Counted from the stretch's first letter, positions 1-13,372 are shown. The stretch is DNA of 64,000 nt from Membranipora membranacea (GCA_914767715.1 OU612072.1:17794001-17858000); one strand, 5' to 3'. A program made the numbers and translations. The notes: generated by a model not told the origin, from the sequence alone.

Positions 1-2490
1 CTCCTAGTCAGACCATAGACAGTATTCTATCTCCTAGTCGGACCATAGACAGTATTCTATCTCCTAGTCGGACCATAGACAGTATACTATCTCCTAGTCG
101 GACCATAGACAGTATACTATCTCCTAGTCGGACCATAGACAGTATACTATCTCCTAGTCAGACCATAGACAGTATACTATCTCCTAGTCAGACCATAGAC
201 AGTATACTATCTCCTAGTCGGACCATAGACAGTATACTATCTCCTAGTCAGACCATAGACAGTATTCTATCTCCTAGTCAGACCATAGACAGTATTCTAT
301 CTCCTAGTCAGACCATAGACAGTATACTATCTCCTAGTCGGACCATAGACAGTATACTATCTCCTAGTCGGACCATAGACAGTATACTATCTCCTAGTCA
401 GACCATAGACAGTATACTATCTCCTAGTCAGACCATAGACAGTATACTATCTCCTAGTCGGACCATAGACAGTATACTATCTCCTAGTCAGACCATAGAC
501 AGTATACTATCTCCTAGTTGGACCATAGACAGTATACTATCTCCTAGTCAGACCATAGACAGTATACTATCTCCTAGTCGGACCATAGACAGTATACTAT
601 CTCCTAGTCAGACCATAGACAGTATACTATCTCCTAGTCAAACCATAGACAGTATACTATCTCCTAGTCAAACCATAGAAAGTATACTATCTCCTAGTCG
701 GACCATAGACAGTATACTATCTCCTAGTCGGACCATAGACAGTATACTATCTCCTAGTCGGACCATAGACAGTATTCTATCTCCTAGTCAGACCATAGAC
801 AGTATACTATCTCCTAGTCAGACCATAGACAGTATACTATCTCCTAGTCAGACCATAGACAGTATACTATGTCCTAGTCAGACCATAGACAGTATACTAT
901 CTCCTAGTCGGACCATAGACAGTATACTATGTCCTAGTCAGACCATAGACAGTATACTATGTCCTAGTCAGACCATAGACAGTATACTATCTCCTAGTCG
1001 GACCATAGACAGTATACTATGTCCTAGTCAGACCATAGACAGTATACTATCTCCTAGTCGGACCATAGACAGTATACTATCTCCTAGTCAGACCATAGAC
1101 AGTATACTATCTCCTAGTCAGACCATAGACAGTATACTATGTCCTAGTCAGACCATAGACAGTATACTATCTCCTAGTCGGACCATAGACAGTATACTAT
1201 CTCCTAGTCAGACCATAGACAGTATACTATGTCCTAGTCAGACCATAGACAGTATACTATCTCCTAGTCAGACCATAGACAGTATACTATGTCCTAGTCA
1301 GACCATAGACAGTATACTATCTCCTAGTCGGACCATAGACAGTATACTATCTCCTAGTCAGACTATAGACAGTATACTATCTCCTAGTCAGACCATAGAC
1401 AGTATACTATCTCCTAGTCAGACCATAGACAGTATACTATCTCCTAGTCAGACCATAGACAGTATACTATCTCCTAGTCAGACCATAGACAGTATACTAT
1501 CTCCTAGTCAGACCATAGACAGTATACTATCTCCTAGTCAGACCATAGACAGTATACTATCTCCTAGTCAGACCATAGACAGTATACTATCTCCTAGTCA
1601 GACTATAGACAGTATACTATCTCCTAGTCAGACCATAGACAGTATACTATCTCCTAGTCAGACCATAGACAGTATACTATCTCCTAGTCAGACCATAGAC
1701 AGTATACTATCTCCTAGTCAGACCATAGACAGTATACTATCTCCTAGTCAGACCATAGACAGTATACTATCTCCTAGTCAGACCATAGACAGTATACTAT
1801 CTCCTAGTCGGACCATAGACAGTATACTATCTCCTAGTCGGACCATAGACAGTATACTATCTCCTAGTCAAACCATAGACAGTATACTATCTCCTAGTCA
1901 AACCATAGACAGTATACTATCTCCTAGTCAGACCATAGACAGTATACTATCTCCTAGTCAGACCATAGACAGTATACTATCTCCTAGTCAGACCATAGAC
2001 AGTATACTATCTCCTAGTCAGACCATAGACAGTATACTATCTCCTAGTCAGACCATAGACAGTATACTATCTCCTAGTCAGACTATAGACAGTATACTAT
2101 CTCCTAGTCAGACCATAGACAGTATACTATCTCCTAGTCAGACCATAGACAGTATACTATCTCCTAGTCAGACCATAGACAGTATACTATCTCCTAGTCA
2201 GACCATAGACAGTATACTATCTCCTAGTCAGACCATAGACAGTATACTATCTCCTAGTCAGACCATAGACAGTATACTATCTCCTAGTCGGACCATAGAC
2301 AGTATACTATCTCCTAGTCGGACCATAGACAGTATACTATCTCCTAGTCAGACCATAGACAGTATACTATCTCCTAGTCGGACCATAGACAGTATACTAT
2401 CTCCTAGTCAGACCATAGACAGTATACTATCTCCTAGTCAGACCATAGACAGTATACTATCTCCTAGTCAGACCATAGACAGTATACTAT
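1..2490. repeat. 30-bp minisatellite, 83 tandem copies, open at left edge
   Basis: The first 2490 bases are 83 head-to-tail copies of a 30-bp unit that starts CTCCTAGTCAGACCATAGAC. Copies differ mainly at unit position 10 (A or G), position 26 (A or T) and position 1 (C or G), with rare changes elsewhere. There are no indels, so the register is perfect throughout. The array continues off the left edge. It lies downstream of the last visible COQ6 exon on that gene's strand, so it is most simply an intronic minisatellite of COQ6. Frame 3 of the plus strand is open through the entire array. Confidence 0.97.
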
Positions 2491-2655
2491 CTTCGGACTC
2501 CTTTATATCACTCAGCGAGAGGAGTATATTATTCTAACTCTATGATAATTCCTCTTAGGTGATAAACTAATAACAAAGGTACATTTCCTAGTAAACGATA
2601 ATACAGTCATACTTGTAGTAATGAGGTTATCAATATTAATACTGAGGAGACATAC

Positions 2656-5600
2656 GGAGGTTGAGAGAAGAGAGTAGTTTATCATAACTCTTAGTAATCT
2701 CACACACCAGACTGTCTTTGTTTGAGTCATCATTCTGTAAGTAAACATACAAAATGAAGATCATAACTACAAGTCATACAAGTATAAGGAGTTACCTATG
2801 TGTGATGTGGTGCGTCGCTGAGTGATTTATCAATTACATATACATGTACACTGATTGGTGATAGGTTGTCATTGTGTGTATACTGACCAGCGCTTGATTG
2901 AGCTCATCTACGAATGATTCCGAGCTGAGAGACAATAGATGTTTAGCCTGAGTTCTAGTTGTTGACCATACAAGAGAACTGTACTCATCAGATAACTATA
3001 ACATCAACATCAACACAACATATATATCTTGATTCACCAATGACTGTCAAAGCGAGATATAAGGCAATAGATTTTTCATATTATTGTAGATATGATTGTT
3101 TACCTACTGGGTTATAAAGCAGTGACGGCTATTTTTCTTTTATAGTATTATCAGATGTATAGTTTAGCAGACTGGGGACCAGTCCCCTCCTGAGATGGCT
3201 CAAACTGGACACTGAGTAAATGTACATAATATGGAGGCCGTGCACGAGTCCCCTTCCAAAGGCAGGTATAGACTCATAACTAACTCTTAAGAAAAGGATA
3301 GTCACACCACTCAAGTAAGTTAACATAGACTGATTACTTACAGGTAATATAGCTATAGGTCCTGTAGGTAGAAATCTCTGCCAGGCTATATGATTACCAC
3401 AATCCTGATAATTATGTAAAAACAATATGTGCAATATATAATAATTATAACGTTTAATATATCAAACATTAAATATTACGCCTTGTTATAGCTGCTCCAT
3501 GTCGCCTAAAAATAGGCCTGGTAAATTGAAACAATATATTATAAAATAATAAGGTCAGATGGCACCTTATACAACCAGTGCTTGTTTGGGACGAGTGCCT
3601 GCCCTACAGCACCCAGGTTTCAGTAGTCTTTTACTCGATTGTGTCCAAATGGCATTCCTAACCGCTCGCAACTGGGCATATCTCAGCACAGTAACCGTAT
3701 AACAGAAAGCCTTTGATTACACCTTTTAAGTTTAAAATACCTGCTTATCTAGTTTCAGAGTGGCGACAACTCCAACTTGATCATAATCCCAGGACACAAC
3801 GTCAATCTCTGTTGACCTCCGGGCCAGTGATTTAAATCCATCAGCTCCAATCTGAACAGATGTAACACACACACATATATATAAGGTGACTTCTGGACAG
3901 TTATTATGTTACTCATGGGTTCAGAAACCAGTGGTAGCATTCACCGACCACACTATCTTACTTCGGAATACCCTTCAGGGATCCCTCTATGCCATAGATA
4001 GACTGAGAATGTTATCACTGATATAAACAGAGGAGAAGCAGCACTTCCTCAGAGGGGTACACGTTTCAATTGCTTCTAATTTCTCTGAAAAAAATATGAT
4101 GATTTACCACACAATCATCACCATAACATAAAACATTAATTACTAAAGGATCATTCGGCACAAAGTCTATATTGTGACCACAGCGCCTGGCTTGCTAGCA
4201 AATTATCTGACTTTTAAGGCATCCCCAAGGTCTGTTTGAGCCCCTAAATTATCGCCCCCTGTCAGACAGCCCCAGGTCGGGGAGTATATCATACATCATA
4301 ACATAACAGATATCCCATTAATGAGGACTTGACTGCATACTAACCACAAGTCGAGCAGAGATGACGTCACCGCTGCTTAGTGTCATGTCAATCAGCCTGT
4401 TATCATGTGAGGACGTGTTGTCACACATGTCGTAATGTGTCACACTTGTGTCGTGTTGTATAGAGATATTAGTATGAGGTGTATCTGTGAGCAGTGAGAA
4501 GAGACAATGTGTGAGCAGGTCGTTCTGTACGAGATATGCTAAGTATTCATCCGTCTCTGGTGGCTGAACGAAATATCAATATTTTATTTTAAATATATAT
4601 ACTGTAATACAAACACATGTACAAACTATGGAATAACACATACACATGTTATACAATATATATATATATATATATGTATGACTACAAATACTACATAAAT
4701 AGCAATATTAACAAAATACACATTGTTGTATCAAATAAGTATATGGCTAAAAATACATCACTATATAAACTGAGAAAGACAAGCAAGGAATTAACCATAG
4801 AGTTATTATATAACAACGCTATGGAATTAACACATGAGCAAATCAGTTCTACACAAAGATTTGTCTTGTTTGCTGTTTTGACGATGTGGATAATCTTCCC
4901 ATTTTCCCTACCACCTCCTCCCCTGAAGGAAAAAAAAACAGAGCTCAGTCAGTAGGCTGATTAGAGAAGATCCACTTTATTTCTAGGTACTGAGAAACAA
5001 AGTTTGACTTACCTTATTAAACATGATTTTGGATTCTGAGCAAGCATCCCAAACATACATGGAATTCACAGGTTGATACTTGCTATCTAAGAGTTTCCAT
5101 GCTCCGATATCTACAACATTATAACAGATACTCACTGGCTATTTTCGTATTAAACACAGCTATATGGGCTGACTAGTTGTTAGGGTGGGAAGAGGAGGGC
5201 GTAGGGAGTATGAGCAATCGAGGGCATCAACACCTCACCACGCAAGCAATGTAAAGGTTAAATCATATCTTAGGAGGATGATGATAACAGTTGTATGTGT
5301 ATTGTAAATGTAGTGATATTACCTTCCAGGAGCTGCTTTGAGGATGGACTTATAGCACTAACTCTATTACTATAAGAATGAGGCGGTTTGTAGGGTTTAT
5401 GTGGTGCTGACTCTAATAATAGTATTCTCTTGTCCTGCATACAGCTGGTTGAACCTGAGAGAGAAAATAATAAACGTATTGTTAGAATATTGGATGGTTG
5501 AAAGTTCAAGGCCTTCAGTGGCCTGAAAACTCTCCATGACTCATGACCTGAATGGAAGATCTGTAGAGTGACACTAAAGGATCTCATCACAATAATAAAA

Positions 5601-5944
5601 TTTAGCTAGTAATTATAAGTAACATTATAAAGTGAAGCAATAAACAAAGAGTTGTCTCATTCATAACAATGGGCGGATCATCTAAAGTCTTTGTACCGTC
5701 ATGGTTTATATTGTTATGTGATATTATAGGGATTGTGAGCCATACTCAGAGCAGCAGCTGCAGCGGTGCCAACCATCCCTCCTCCTGATATCACAACATC
5801 GTAAGGCTCTGAAGACCTTAGACTAGACTGAGAATATGAGCGCCTAGTCTGAGCTGGTGTCAGCAGGCGATTATTAGCACTAAGACTTTTATATTGACAT
5901 CGATGACAGAACTGAGATATCAGAGATGTGAGTCTAGCAGACAT
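2656..5944 (-). CDS. COQ6: COQ6, ubiquinone biosynthesis flavin monooxygenase, N-terminal part (8 exons)
   Basis: FAD-dependent hydroxylase acting on the ring of coenzyme Q precursors in the mitochondrial inner-membrane COQ complex. Exons on the minus strand: 5944-5746, 5454-5323, 5110-5013, 4563-4345, 3851-3741, 3404-3342, 2995-2888, and less certainly 2734-2656. All junctions are GT-AG and the phases agree. The start is the ATG at 5944; the first 45 or so residues are Ser/Arg-rich and look like a mitochondrial targeting sequence. The FAD-binding motif SGGGMVG is at residues 53-59. Other family matches are KRILLLE, VWDACSESKIMF, IGADG, WDYDQVGVVATL, AWQRFLPTGPIA and SSLVWST. The C-terminal third with the second FAD motif (GDAAH type) is not in the window and should lie left of the minisatellite. 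Introns hold AT microsatellites and no other gene. The eighth exon is weakly similar and rests on phase and splice sites. Confidence 0.93.
4656..4674. repeat. (TA)n microsatellite
   Basis: A short AT/TA dinucleotide run in sequence upstream (5') of COQ6 exon 4, within the intron between exons 3 and 4. Confidence 0.8.
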
Positions 5945-5989
5945 CTTCACACTCTCTTACTGATATCTACAATGATAGAAACATATACT

Positions 5990-6030
<41 letters not shown>

Positions 6031-6190
6031 AGAACATTCCCGATGACCCAGGTTTTGTGGAGTCTTCAACTTCTTGGTCATACCCAGGGCATATTATTGG
6101 GGGTGGTGGTTCTAGGTGTGGACTTCTGGTAATGAGCTTCGGTAAAGTACATTCGAAACACTCAGACATATATATATATATATATATATA
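5990..6190. repeat. Two (TA)n microsatellites flanking a 140-bp unique segment
   Basis: TA runs at 5990-6028 and 6168-6190 bracket about 140 bp of non-repetitive sequence. The block starts about 45 bp upstream of the COQ6 start codon, so it overlaps the likely COQ6 promoter. I see no coding match in the middle segment. Confidence 0.8.
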
Positions 6191-6227
6191 CAATTACATG
6201 CTCTCCTTCCACACAACCCAGGCTAGG

Positions 6228-6343
6228 GGCCTAGGCCCATGAGCCCCTGGGACTTACATGCCTTTAATTTGACAACATACTTTGTCCATATCTGGACATT
6301 GGCAAAGTAAAGGCATGTAAGTTGCAGGGCCCATGCCTAGGCC
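6228..6343. mobile_element. Fold-back (MITE-like) element
   Basis: Two arms of about 38 bp (6228-6267 and 6306-6343) are near-perfect reverse complements. Each contains GGCCTAGGC at its outer end and ACTTACATGCCTTTA on the inner side. A loop of about 38 bp separates them. This is the structure of a small non-autonomous fold-back element. No clear target-site duplication was seen. Confidence 0.7.
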
Positions 6344-6755
6344 AACATCAGTTGAATGATAAATCCTGGTGGTCAAAATAGAACACCAATCACACTACCT
6401 ACTCCATAATATCATCTTGCACGAAAATTACAAAATAAAGTACAGTTGTAAAATACCCTTAACCAGTGGTTCCGACATATTGTAGCAGCGGGTGGATTGT
6501 GAATACCCATAAATGAGTGTAGCAAAAGTGGAGAACTGAGGCTATCATACACGTTCCTCAACCATCCGACCAGCCATCCAACATGTAATCAGACAGGCAA
6601 ACTTTGCCTGACATTGTACTCCTTTGTTCACCAAACAAAAGGCCTTTTGTTATAAAAGTCTCATAGGTGTCTTGGGACATGTTTGAAGACAGACTACCAG
6701 ACATAGGCCCCCAGGGCCTATCCAACAGGGTACTTTAGAACTGTACTACTCTCGG

Positions 6756-7205
6756 TACAGCAGTGTATCTGCTATGAAGCAACAACTCAACTGGGAGTCA
6801 CTCCAATCAAGGAGAAAGCTGAGTAAAGCAACAATGCTCTACAACTCTATCGACATCCTGGTTGATGTCACTCTCTCCCTGCTCTGACACTGCGAGAGTC
6901 TCCCACCTACCCTGGCAAATTCACCCAGTTACATTGCCGAACTGTGACCTATCAGAAGTCGTACATCCCCGATACCATCACACTTTGGAACAGCCTGTCA
7001 GCAGCTACCAGATCAGCACAGTCTCTCCGGATTTTCAGACTAGCCGCAGCTTCTGAGCTCAACCAGATGTTCTAAAGCCACCAGAAACTCAACCACCTGT
7101 ACATTCGTTCGAGCACCATCTTCATCCTCAGCACCTACACTGCACCCTGTCATATAACTGCACCTACACCCACTGTGTATCGACGCGTAGATAGGTAGGT
7201 AGGCA
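6756..7205 (+). mobile_element. 3' remnant of a non-LTR retrotransposon (LINE) with (TAGG)n tail
   Basis: Translation from 6756 gives SSVSAMKQQLNWESLQSRRK followed by KATMLYNSIDILVDV. After a frameshift near 6890 it continues to a stop at 7075 with RTVTYQKSYIPDTITLWNSL and RSAQSLRIFR. This pattern (W..L..RR, then IP.T...WNSL) is typical of the C-terminus of LINE reverse-transcriptase ORFs. The 3' flank ends in a short TAGG microsatellite at 7188-7205, as many LINE 3' ends do. The frameshift and short length show a dead 5'-truncated copy. Confidence 0.7.
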
Positions 7206-8031
7206 GATACTTTATTTTGTAAATGTAATGTGGGAGACAAACAACATCAAACCACATTTTTCATCCCAGTGGAGAATGTTGACATTGCAGAGGAGTGACT
7301 CGACTGAGTGTGTCTGTAGTATGTGAGGTCAATCAATGACACAAAAATGATGATGAGGTCAAGGAATGCTGCTTGATTGATTTGAACCAAGGAGTTAGAC
7401 TCCTTGATTGAACTAGACTTGAGTTCATTGACTTGATTGAGTGGGGTTACTACTATTTCCACCTATCCTGCCTATTGTATTAGACAAACATATGCCTCGA
7501 CAGTTTGCATATGCAGACTTGTTGCATAATAAAAAATCATAATATTTGTGCGCTTACTAGCTTACTAGCTATAACTCACAGAACTTGGGTATGCAGTATA
7601 AAATCCTTTTTATATAATCACTTTAGTCTGAGTCTATTCTGTAAATGAGAAATACTTGAGCAGCAGAAATTGCAATATTTCATAACTGGCCAATGACCAC
7701 ACAGAATTCCTCTTCAGGGGGGACAACTACTTCCTGTACCTATGGAGACAAATAAACAAAAATTACTGAAAAAGTTTTATGTATAAAACTTGAAAATAAA
7801 AACGGTAACTCTGTGATTTGGTAGTTATATGACTTTGATATACAACAGCCATCAACATGACAACTAGACTACAGATGCTTGAAAAGCTTATTAATAGATC
7901 AACTTTATCCACCCAGAGAGCTGAACACAGACATGTCATCAGTAGGTTCTATGAATCTATACCATTGAATTCCATATCTGGAATAGCATCATTAGCTTTC
8001 TTTTGCAAAACAAAGGGCTTGCAAAAATAGC

Positions 8032-8152
8032 CAGTCCCTAGTAGCAATCTAGAAATGCCCTAATCAACGACACTGTATGGAGTATAATTACTGTTTGCAA
8101 TTTTGTAAACAAGACAATTTCTCAGGCTAATTATTCTTGCTACTAGGGACAG
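8032..8152. mobile_element. Fold-back (MITE-like) element
   Basis: Inverted terminal segments of about 14-16 bp read GTCCCTAGTAGCAA at 8034-8047 and TTGCTACTAGGGAC at 8137-8150. The interior of about 90 bp is AT-rich and non-coding. No convincing target-site duplication is visible. It lies in the intergenic space 5' of the C6orf163-like gene. Confidence 0.55.
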
Positions 8153-8586
8153 CCAATCAGATAGCAGTCAGATGGGTCCCTGTGTTTAGTGTCCTAACCG
8201 TATAACGCTATGATACTATTTCCATTCTAAGAGAAGAATCTAATTCAGTGATCTATACATACTTACTAGTTACAAATTTGTACTATTATTTTGAGTTCAG
8301 TGATACTAGTATGATAACTATTACTATGTATATTATAGCTATGCATTAGAAGATGTGATTGGAAGTCTATATTCCCTTGCAACTAATTATAACCCTAAAT
8401 TCAAAGAGCTGACCCAATTGAGAATATCTCTTGCTCTTTGATCTAGCAGTGACTAGAAAGAGTTAATGAAAAATATTTTCATATTTTTAATTTATATTAC
8501 TGGATGAGTTGACTCACAAATGCTAGATTTTAATTGTGCTTTAATTATTAGCGGTGGTGGTATCTCTTCAATCATTCCTTATACAG

Positions 8587-11500
8587 AGATTGGTGGTAAT
8601 GTGCTGGATAACTTTGAGGACGATAAGGAGATGAGGTTTCAGCGCCAGTTAGAAGAAGCAATAGCAGATGCCGAAGCTAAAGCTGAGCGGGAGAAGCAGC
8701 GTGCCCTGATGCGTCTGACCAAACAGATGGAGGAAGCTCAGGCTAATGCACTAAGTGCCCAACAGGATTATTTTGAAGCAATGGCGGAGCGAGTGTCCGA
8801 ACAGCGTGACAGGTAAGCTGTTAACCACTCTGGACTTTACTAGGCAGGTGTCCTTTCTATGGAGCCTGCATGCAAAATATGTCGATGGAAGTTGTTCCAC
8901 TCTACATGGTCTATCTCTCAAGTCAAGCACACATGGTTCAGTCTGTTCAAATGTGTCAAAACTTTACACAAGTGTCTAGAATGGCCATGTAAAACAGAGG
9001 TTGGATTCGACATTTGTGTGAATTTTGCGTTGATGAAATGTGCATGTGATGTATCATAATAATGTTCGTGGTTTTCAGATACATTGAAAGTCCTACTCAA
9101 TGAATCACATTATTATGTTTATCTTATATTTCAGCTTGGATTTTCAGCTGCTTTACTTGAGGTTTTCTCACCATGCATTTATATGTTGTCAAATATTAGT
9201 GTGACAGTAAATTATGTCCCTTTTATGCACATAGCATAAAAATCTCCTTTTCCAGAAAAACTTTCCTACGGTCACATTTTAAATCTCAAAACTTGAATAA
9301 CTGGCTAACTGAAAGTTTTGATTAGTTCAAAGAAAACATGTGATTTATATTTTGTTATCAGGGTTCGTATTTTGGAATGACATGTCAGACTGATTTGACA
9401 GGACAGCTGCTGTTATATGGCTGGTCAGTGACAGTCTTATACATATAACTGTAGACCACACTGCATGTCTTACGCCTTAGATGACCCTCCACATATATCC
9501 CAATCTTACGAATACCCCACTTCACCCTACGCGACCACAACTAGCATAGATTATCAAAAAGAGGCTCTTATAACATAACAGCCTCAGATTATCTAAGCCA
9601 GTCCCAGATAATTTTCGCTGGGCGAACTTACCCTGTCACTGATTCATTCTCAAGAGGAACATTGCATGCTAGAATTATTGGACTTTCTATACATCTTCTC
9701 TGTGACTTCATTGAGCACAAAACAAAACTTATTGAATGACCACCATACAGAGAATTGGATTCTGGCCAAATCAGTGGTTTGCTCCAAAAGTCTCACCAAT
9801 CCGAATCAGGCCCCCCTCCCTCCTTCGTGGTAATTCAGTCAGGTACTGTGTCTGCACTGTGGCTCTTCTTTAGACACTTATTAGCCTCTCCAATTCTATC
9901 TCTCCCGGCTCAGCTTATTGGAGTAATTTATTCTTGGTAGGCTTGAAGCGGAGAGAATGGAAGAGCTAACAGAAAAACTAAATACTGAGAAGGCTGAAGA
10001 ACTAAGGCTGCAGTGGGAGGAGGCTGAGAGACAAAAAGCCAAGGCTGTGGAGGATGCATGTGACGCCCTTACTATTAAGCTCAATCGAGAGCACAGACTA
10101 GATAAGGAGATCTGTATTGCTAATTCTCTCAAGAAAGCGAGAGTAGGTGTTCAAATCAGCCTATATAAACTGTCTTAATGCCCTAACGAGGATTTGTGTT
10201 TAATTTTTGATGCTTACCCTCCAATGTTCTTGCTCAATGTTTCTTGTAATAGCATCACAATATTCGTTCATTTATAGTGATGAGCTCAGGGCCCGCATCT
10301 GTGAGATTCAATAGCTCAGTAATCAGGCCTTTCCTAATGAAGTATCAACTAACAATGTAACGCTATTTTCCAGGAGGGATTCCAGAGGCGTTTAGAAGAG
10401 CAGATAAAGGAGACAACTGAAGAGTGTGAGAGATTAGCTGCTGAGGAAGCAGCTAGAGTAGCCGAGCTCACAAGACAAGAGATACAGCGACACACTATCA
10501 GGTATTACTGCTCATAGGCTAGTTAATCAGTTATACAAAAAGGTGATAATATGCACAGCATATGCATTGACTATTAGTTATTTCACATTGGATGTTTACT
10601 TGTGACCCTTGACTCATGTTACATTGGAAATCAACCATAAAATATAAAGTGTATGGCTAGACAAGATTAAGGGCTCATTAGGATACAAGGAAGATTTTGT
10701 GGCATTCGATAATTAAGTCGTTTCAGAAAAGTGCAACAGAATTTAGCTTGCAGTCATTTTAGCCATATGATTAAAAATGTACGCAGTCACTTCAGCGCAG
10801 AAACTTGTCAGCTATTCCTTTCAATTACACACATATAACACAGCCTTGGGTACAATATGGAGTTTGGGTACAAGCTGAATACTACATATGTACATTTGTC
10901 ATCTATATATGTATACACTATGTATATTATTATGGGGATTCTTTGTATCAACCATTCAAACTTCTCAATTATTTCCAGACTTTTTACGTTGATAGGTACA
11001 CAGAACTCAAGGATAAATATAACAGAGAACATGAACACAGGATCAAGGTCGACTCAGATTTTAATGTAAGTCTGTTGCAAGCTTTTCATGACCTTCACTA
11101 GAGTTTGTCATCTTGTGGCCATGTTGTTACCCCTGTCACGAGTGCAATAGACGTTATTTCACACACATAATTGAGTAATATGTGTGTTTTATTACTGAGG
11201 GCAAATTGCTGAATGTTGAACAGATAGGTTGCATCTTTACATAGTCATTCATCTTAAGACAACCAAGGTCCAACTAATAATTCTGCTATTCGATATTACA
11301 ATAAAGTTGAACTAGTTGTCTCTCTGCAGGAGAATGTAAAAAGCTTTAAAAAAATTGAACTCTTTACTGGTTTAAAAAATCATTGAAATTTTGACTCTGA
11401 TCATCATAAGATGTTGGAAAAGTTTTTGATCTAAGCTGAACGATCAGGGTGAATCAAACTTGAAGCACGTAAATGTTCACATCCTCCTCTAGAGTCACAT

Positions 11501-11883
11501 CCTCTTGTTCACATCCTCTAGTATAGGTAAATGTTCACATCCTCTAGGCTAGGGTAAATGTTCACATCCTCTAGGCCAGTCTAGGGTATTTCATTTGATC
11601 TTGAATTTAATTTCTTTCTAGTGTAAGTCACTAGATGTTTAACATGTTTGTATACTTGCAGGCGTTGCAGACAGACTATCAGAGGTTTATGAATTATACA
11701 GACGGTAGATATCACTCAGACTATATGATGAGTTTACGACGTCACGGTATGAGAGTGGCAGAGAAGAGACTGAGTGATGTATCAGAGTATGAGGAGAAAC
11801 AGATCAAAGATATCATATTACCTTCACTATCTCGGCGCCACAGGGACAAGCCCAACACCTGCCACAGGGTTAATAAAATATGA
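8587..11883 (+). CDS. C6orf163-like coiled-coil protein (5 exons, N-terminus not located)
   Basis: Exons 8587-8812, 9941-10142, 10374-10501, 10996-11065 and 11662-11883 join in phase and give 281 residues before the TGA. The protein is almost entirely charged coiled coil (for example RFQRQLEEAIADAEAKAERE). It matches my memory of human C6orf163: IGGNVL corresponds to IGANIL near the N-terminus, and YQRFMNYTDGRYHSDY near the end corresponds to FQKYINYTFPKLSPGH. Human C6orf163 is about 329 aa, so roughly 45 residues are missing. They may be in an upstream exon I could not find; alternatively translation could start at the ATG at 8520, which is in frame but would need the 8587 acceptor not to be used. 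Function unknown. Introns hold a 28-bp imperfect tandem repeat near 11469. Confidence 0.8.
11469..11586. repeat. Imperfect tandem repeat around GTAAATGTTCACATCCTCTAGG
   Basis: Four or five imperfect copies of a unit containing TGTTCACATCCTC lie in the last intron of the C6orf163-like gene, just upstream of its last exon. Confidence 0.65.
11872..11877 (+). terminator. Candidate poly(A) signal AATAAA inside the last codons
   Basis: AATAAA forms the codons AAT and AAA shortly before the TGA stop of the C6orf163-like gene. If used, the 3' UTR would be only about 10-30 nt. Use is inferred, not shown. Confidence 0.35.
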
Positions 11884-13372
11884 GATAACTGGTACTACTC
11901 ACTATCTGCCATTTTTGGATAAGAACCACCAGCAGGAGTTCATTTATTCAGGTTGAAGAAACCACGCAAGCAGTGAATCAGTGACCTAGTTGCTCAACAC
12001 GATCAGGCGCTGGTTATCTCTGCACAGACATTGCTAGTTATCTTGTTCACCTTCAGTAATCAGATTGCTGTACTGAATATGTGAACAAGCCTCTGTAAAA
12101 ACTTTTCTTTTGCTAGAATACCTGCTACTAGTATTCTGGTAGTTTTTCCATCAGGTATTCCATCAGAGTCACATGACTTGAGTATAACAATCCTGTGGCA
12201 GACTGGCAGTTTTACAATTTTCTATAAATAGCATTTATATCATGAAATGAATCCGATTTATTTTTTAATGTATTTAGTTTTCATTACTTTGAAAAAATTA
12301 TTCCTATGCAGTCAAAATTTTTTTACTGCCATATGCGGTTGTAGGGTTGGTGCTATTTTTGTAAGCCTACGTCAAACACTGCTCAGATTTTACTGATCAA
12401 TATACTTTGTTAGAAGTTAGCTCTTCTGAGCCAATATATAATTTGACCAAGAAGCAATCTAACATGAGTTTATCATTTGTATATGCTAGGTAAGTCAGCG
12501 TATTTTAAAAAAGTACGGAATGTGTCTTGACCTGTAAAGCTTCCTCAAACTTCCGCTTCAGAGCAAGACTCAACTCATAAAGTATATAAAAAGAATTTCA
12601 AATGATGTCTTGCAGTCTCTGGAAGTTTTGATAGACTCCAATCAATGACTAGCCAGGCCAACAATGGGGCCTCGTCTGTATTATAGGTTGTGTTGTATAT
12701 CGCTTCTTTGGTGGTATCTACTCATGTACAAGTATTGTGCATCCCTGACTGGACCCATGCGCTTGTGTTTCGGCTTTATTTTGATTGGCCGATGGGTTAT
12801 GGTGTGTTGTTGAGTGGAATCGTCTATTCATGAGAAGATAACTCCAAACTGCTTGCCTGAATCCCAGCCCCCAACTCTCCTTGGTCTAACAGGAGATCTC
12901 TTTAATTTCTGCTTACACTATTTTACATAGATTATATTAATTTGATTTTTAATTTGGCCTCGAGCATAAAGATGTATACAAAATGATAATGAAACAAAAG
13001 TAAATACAACAATATTATTACAGCAGCAAAAATATAGACATCCAGAGTCAGCAACAACACTAATGTCTGTGGTTGATCAAAAAGCAAAAATCACTTCGAA
13101 TTATTCTTAAATTGATTTTTGTAGATATATTATGACGGATTAAAGTTTGACCAGTTTTTAGCTGCCCCATGTCCACTGTATCCAGATTTTAATGAAGAAC
13201 CTCGATATTCTTTTTATCACAATCAGATCTGCAAGCTAAAGCCCTTATAAAAGAGTTATACAAACTTTGGCACGTACATAAAAAAAACTTTGGTCAACAA
13301 CAACCTAAGTTTTGATTATTCGGTGAAGCATGTCAGAAATAGCCTGTATTCCTGACGATGATGATGGATGCT
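11884..13372. other. Convergent intergenic region, no gene seen
   Basis: About 1.5 kb separates the 3' ends of the convergent C6orf163-like gene and ALDH6A1. It is AT-rich with no coding match in six frames. A TTTATT at 12775-12780 (AATAAA on the minus strand) could be an ALDH6A1 poly(A) signal, which would imply a 3' UTR of about 600 nt. Confidence 0.5.

Noticed and set aside
1-2490. CRISPR array
   Set aside because: Units are contiguous with no spacers and the window is eukaryotic, so this is a minisatellite.
2512-2748. Minus-strand reading frame of 78 codons after the minisatellite
   Set aside because: It overlaps a better-supported COQ6 exon (2734-2656) in another frame and has no similarity.
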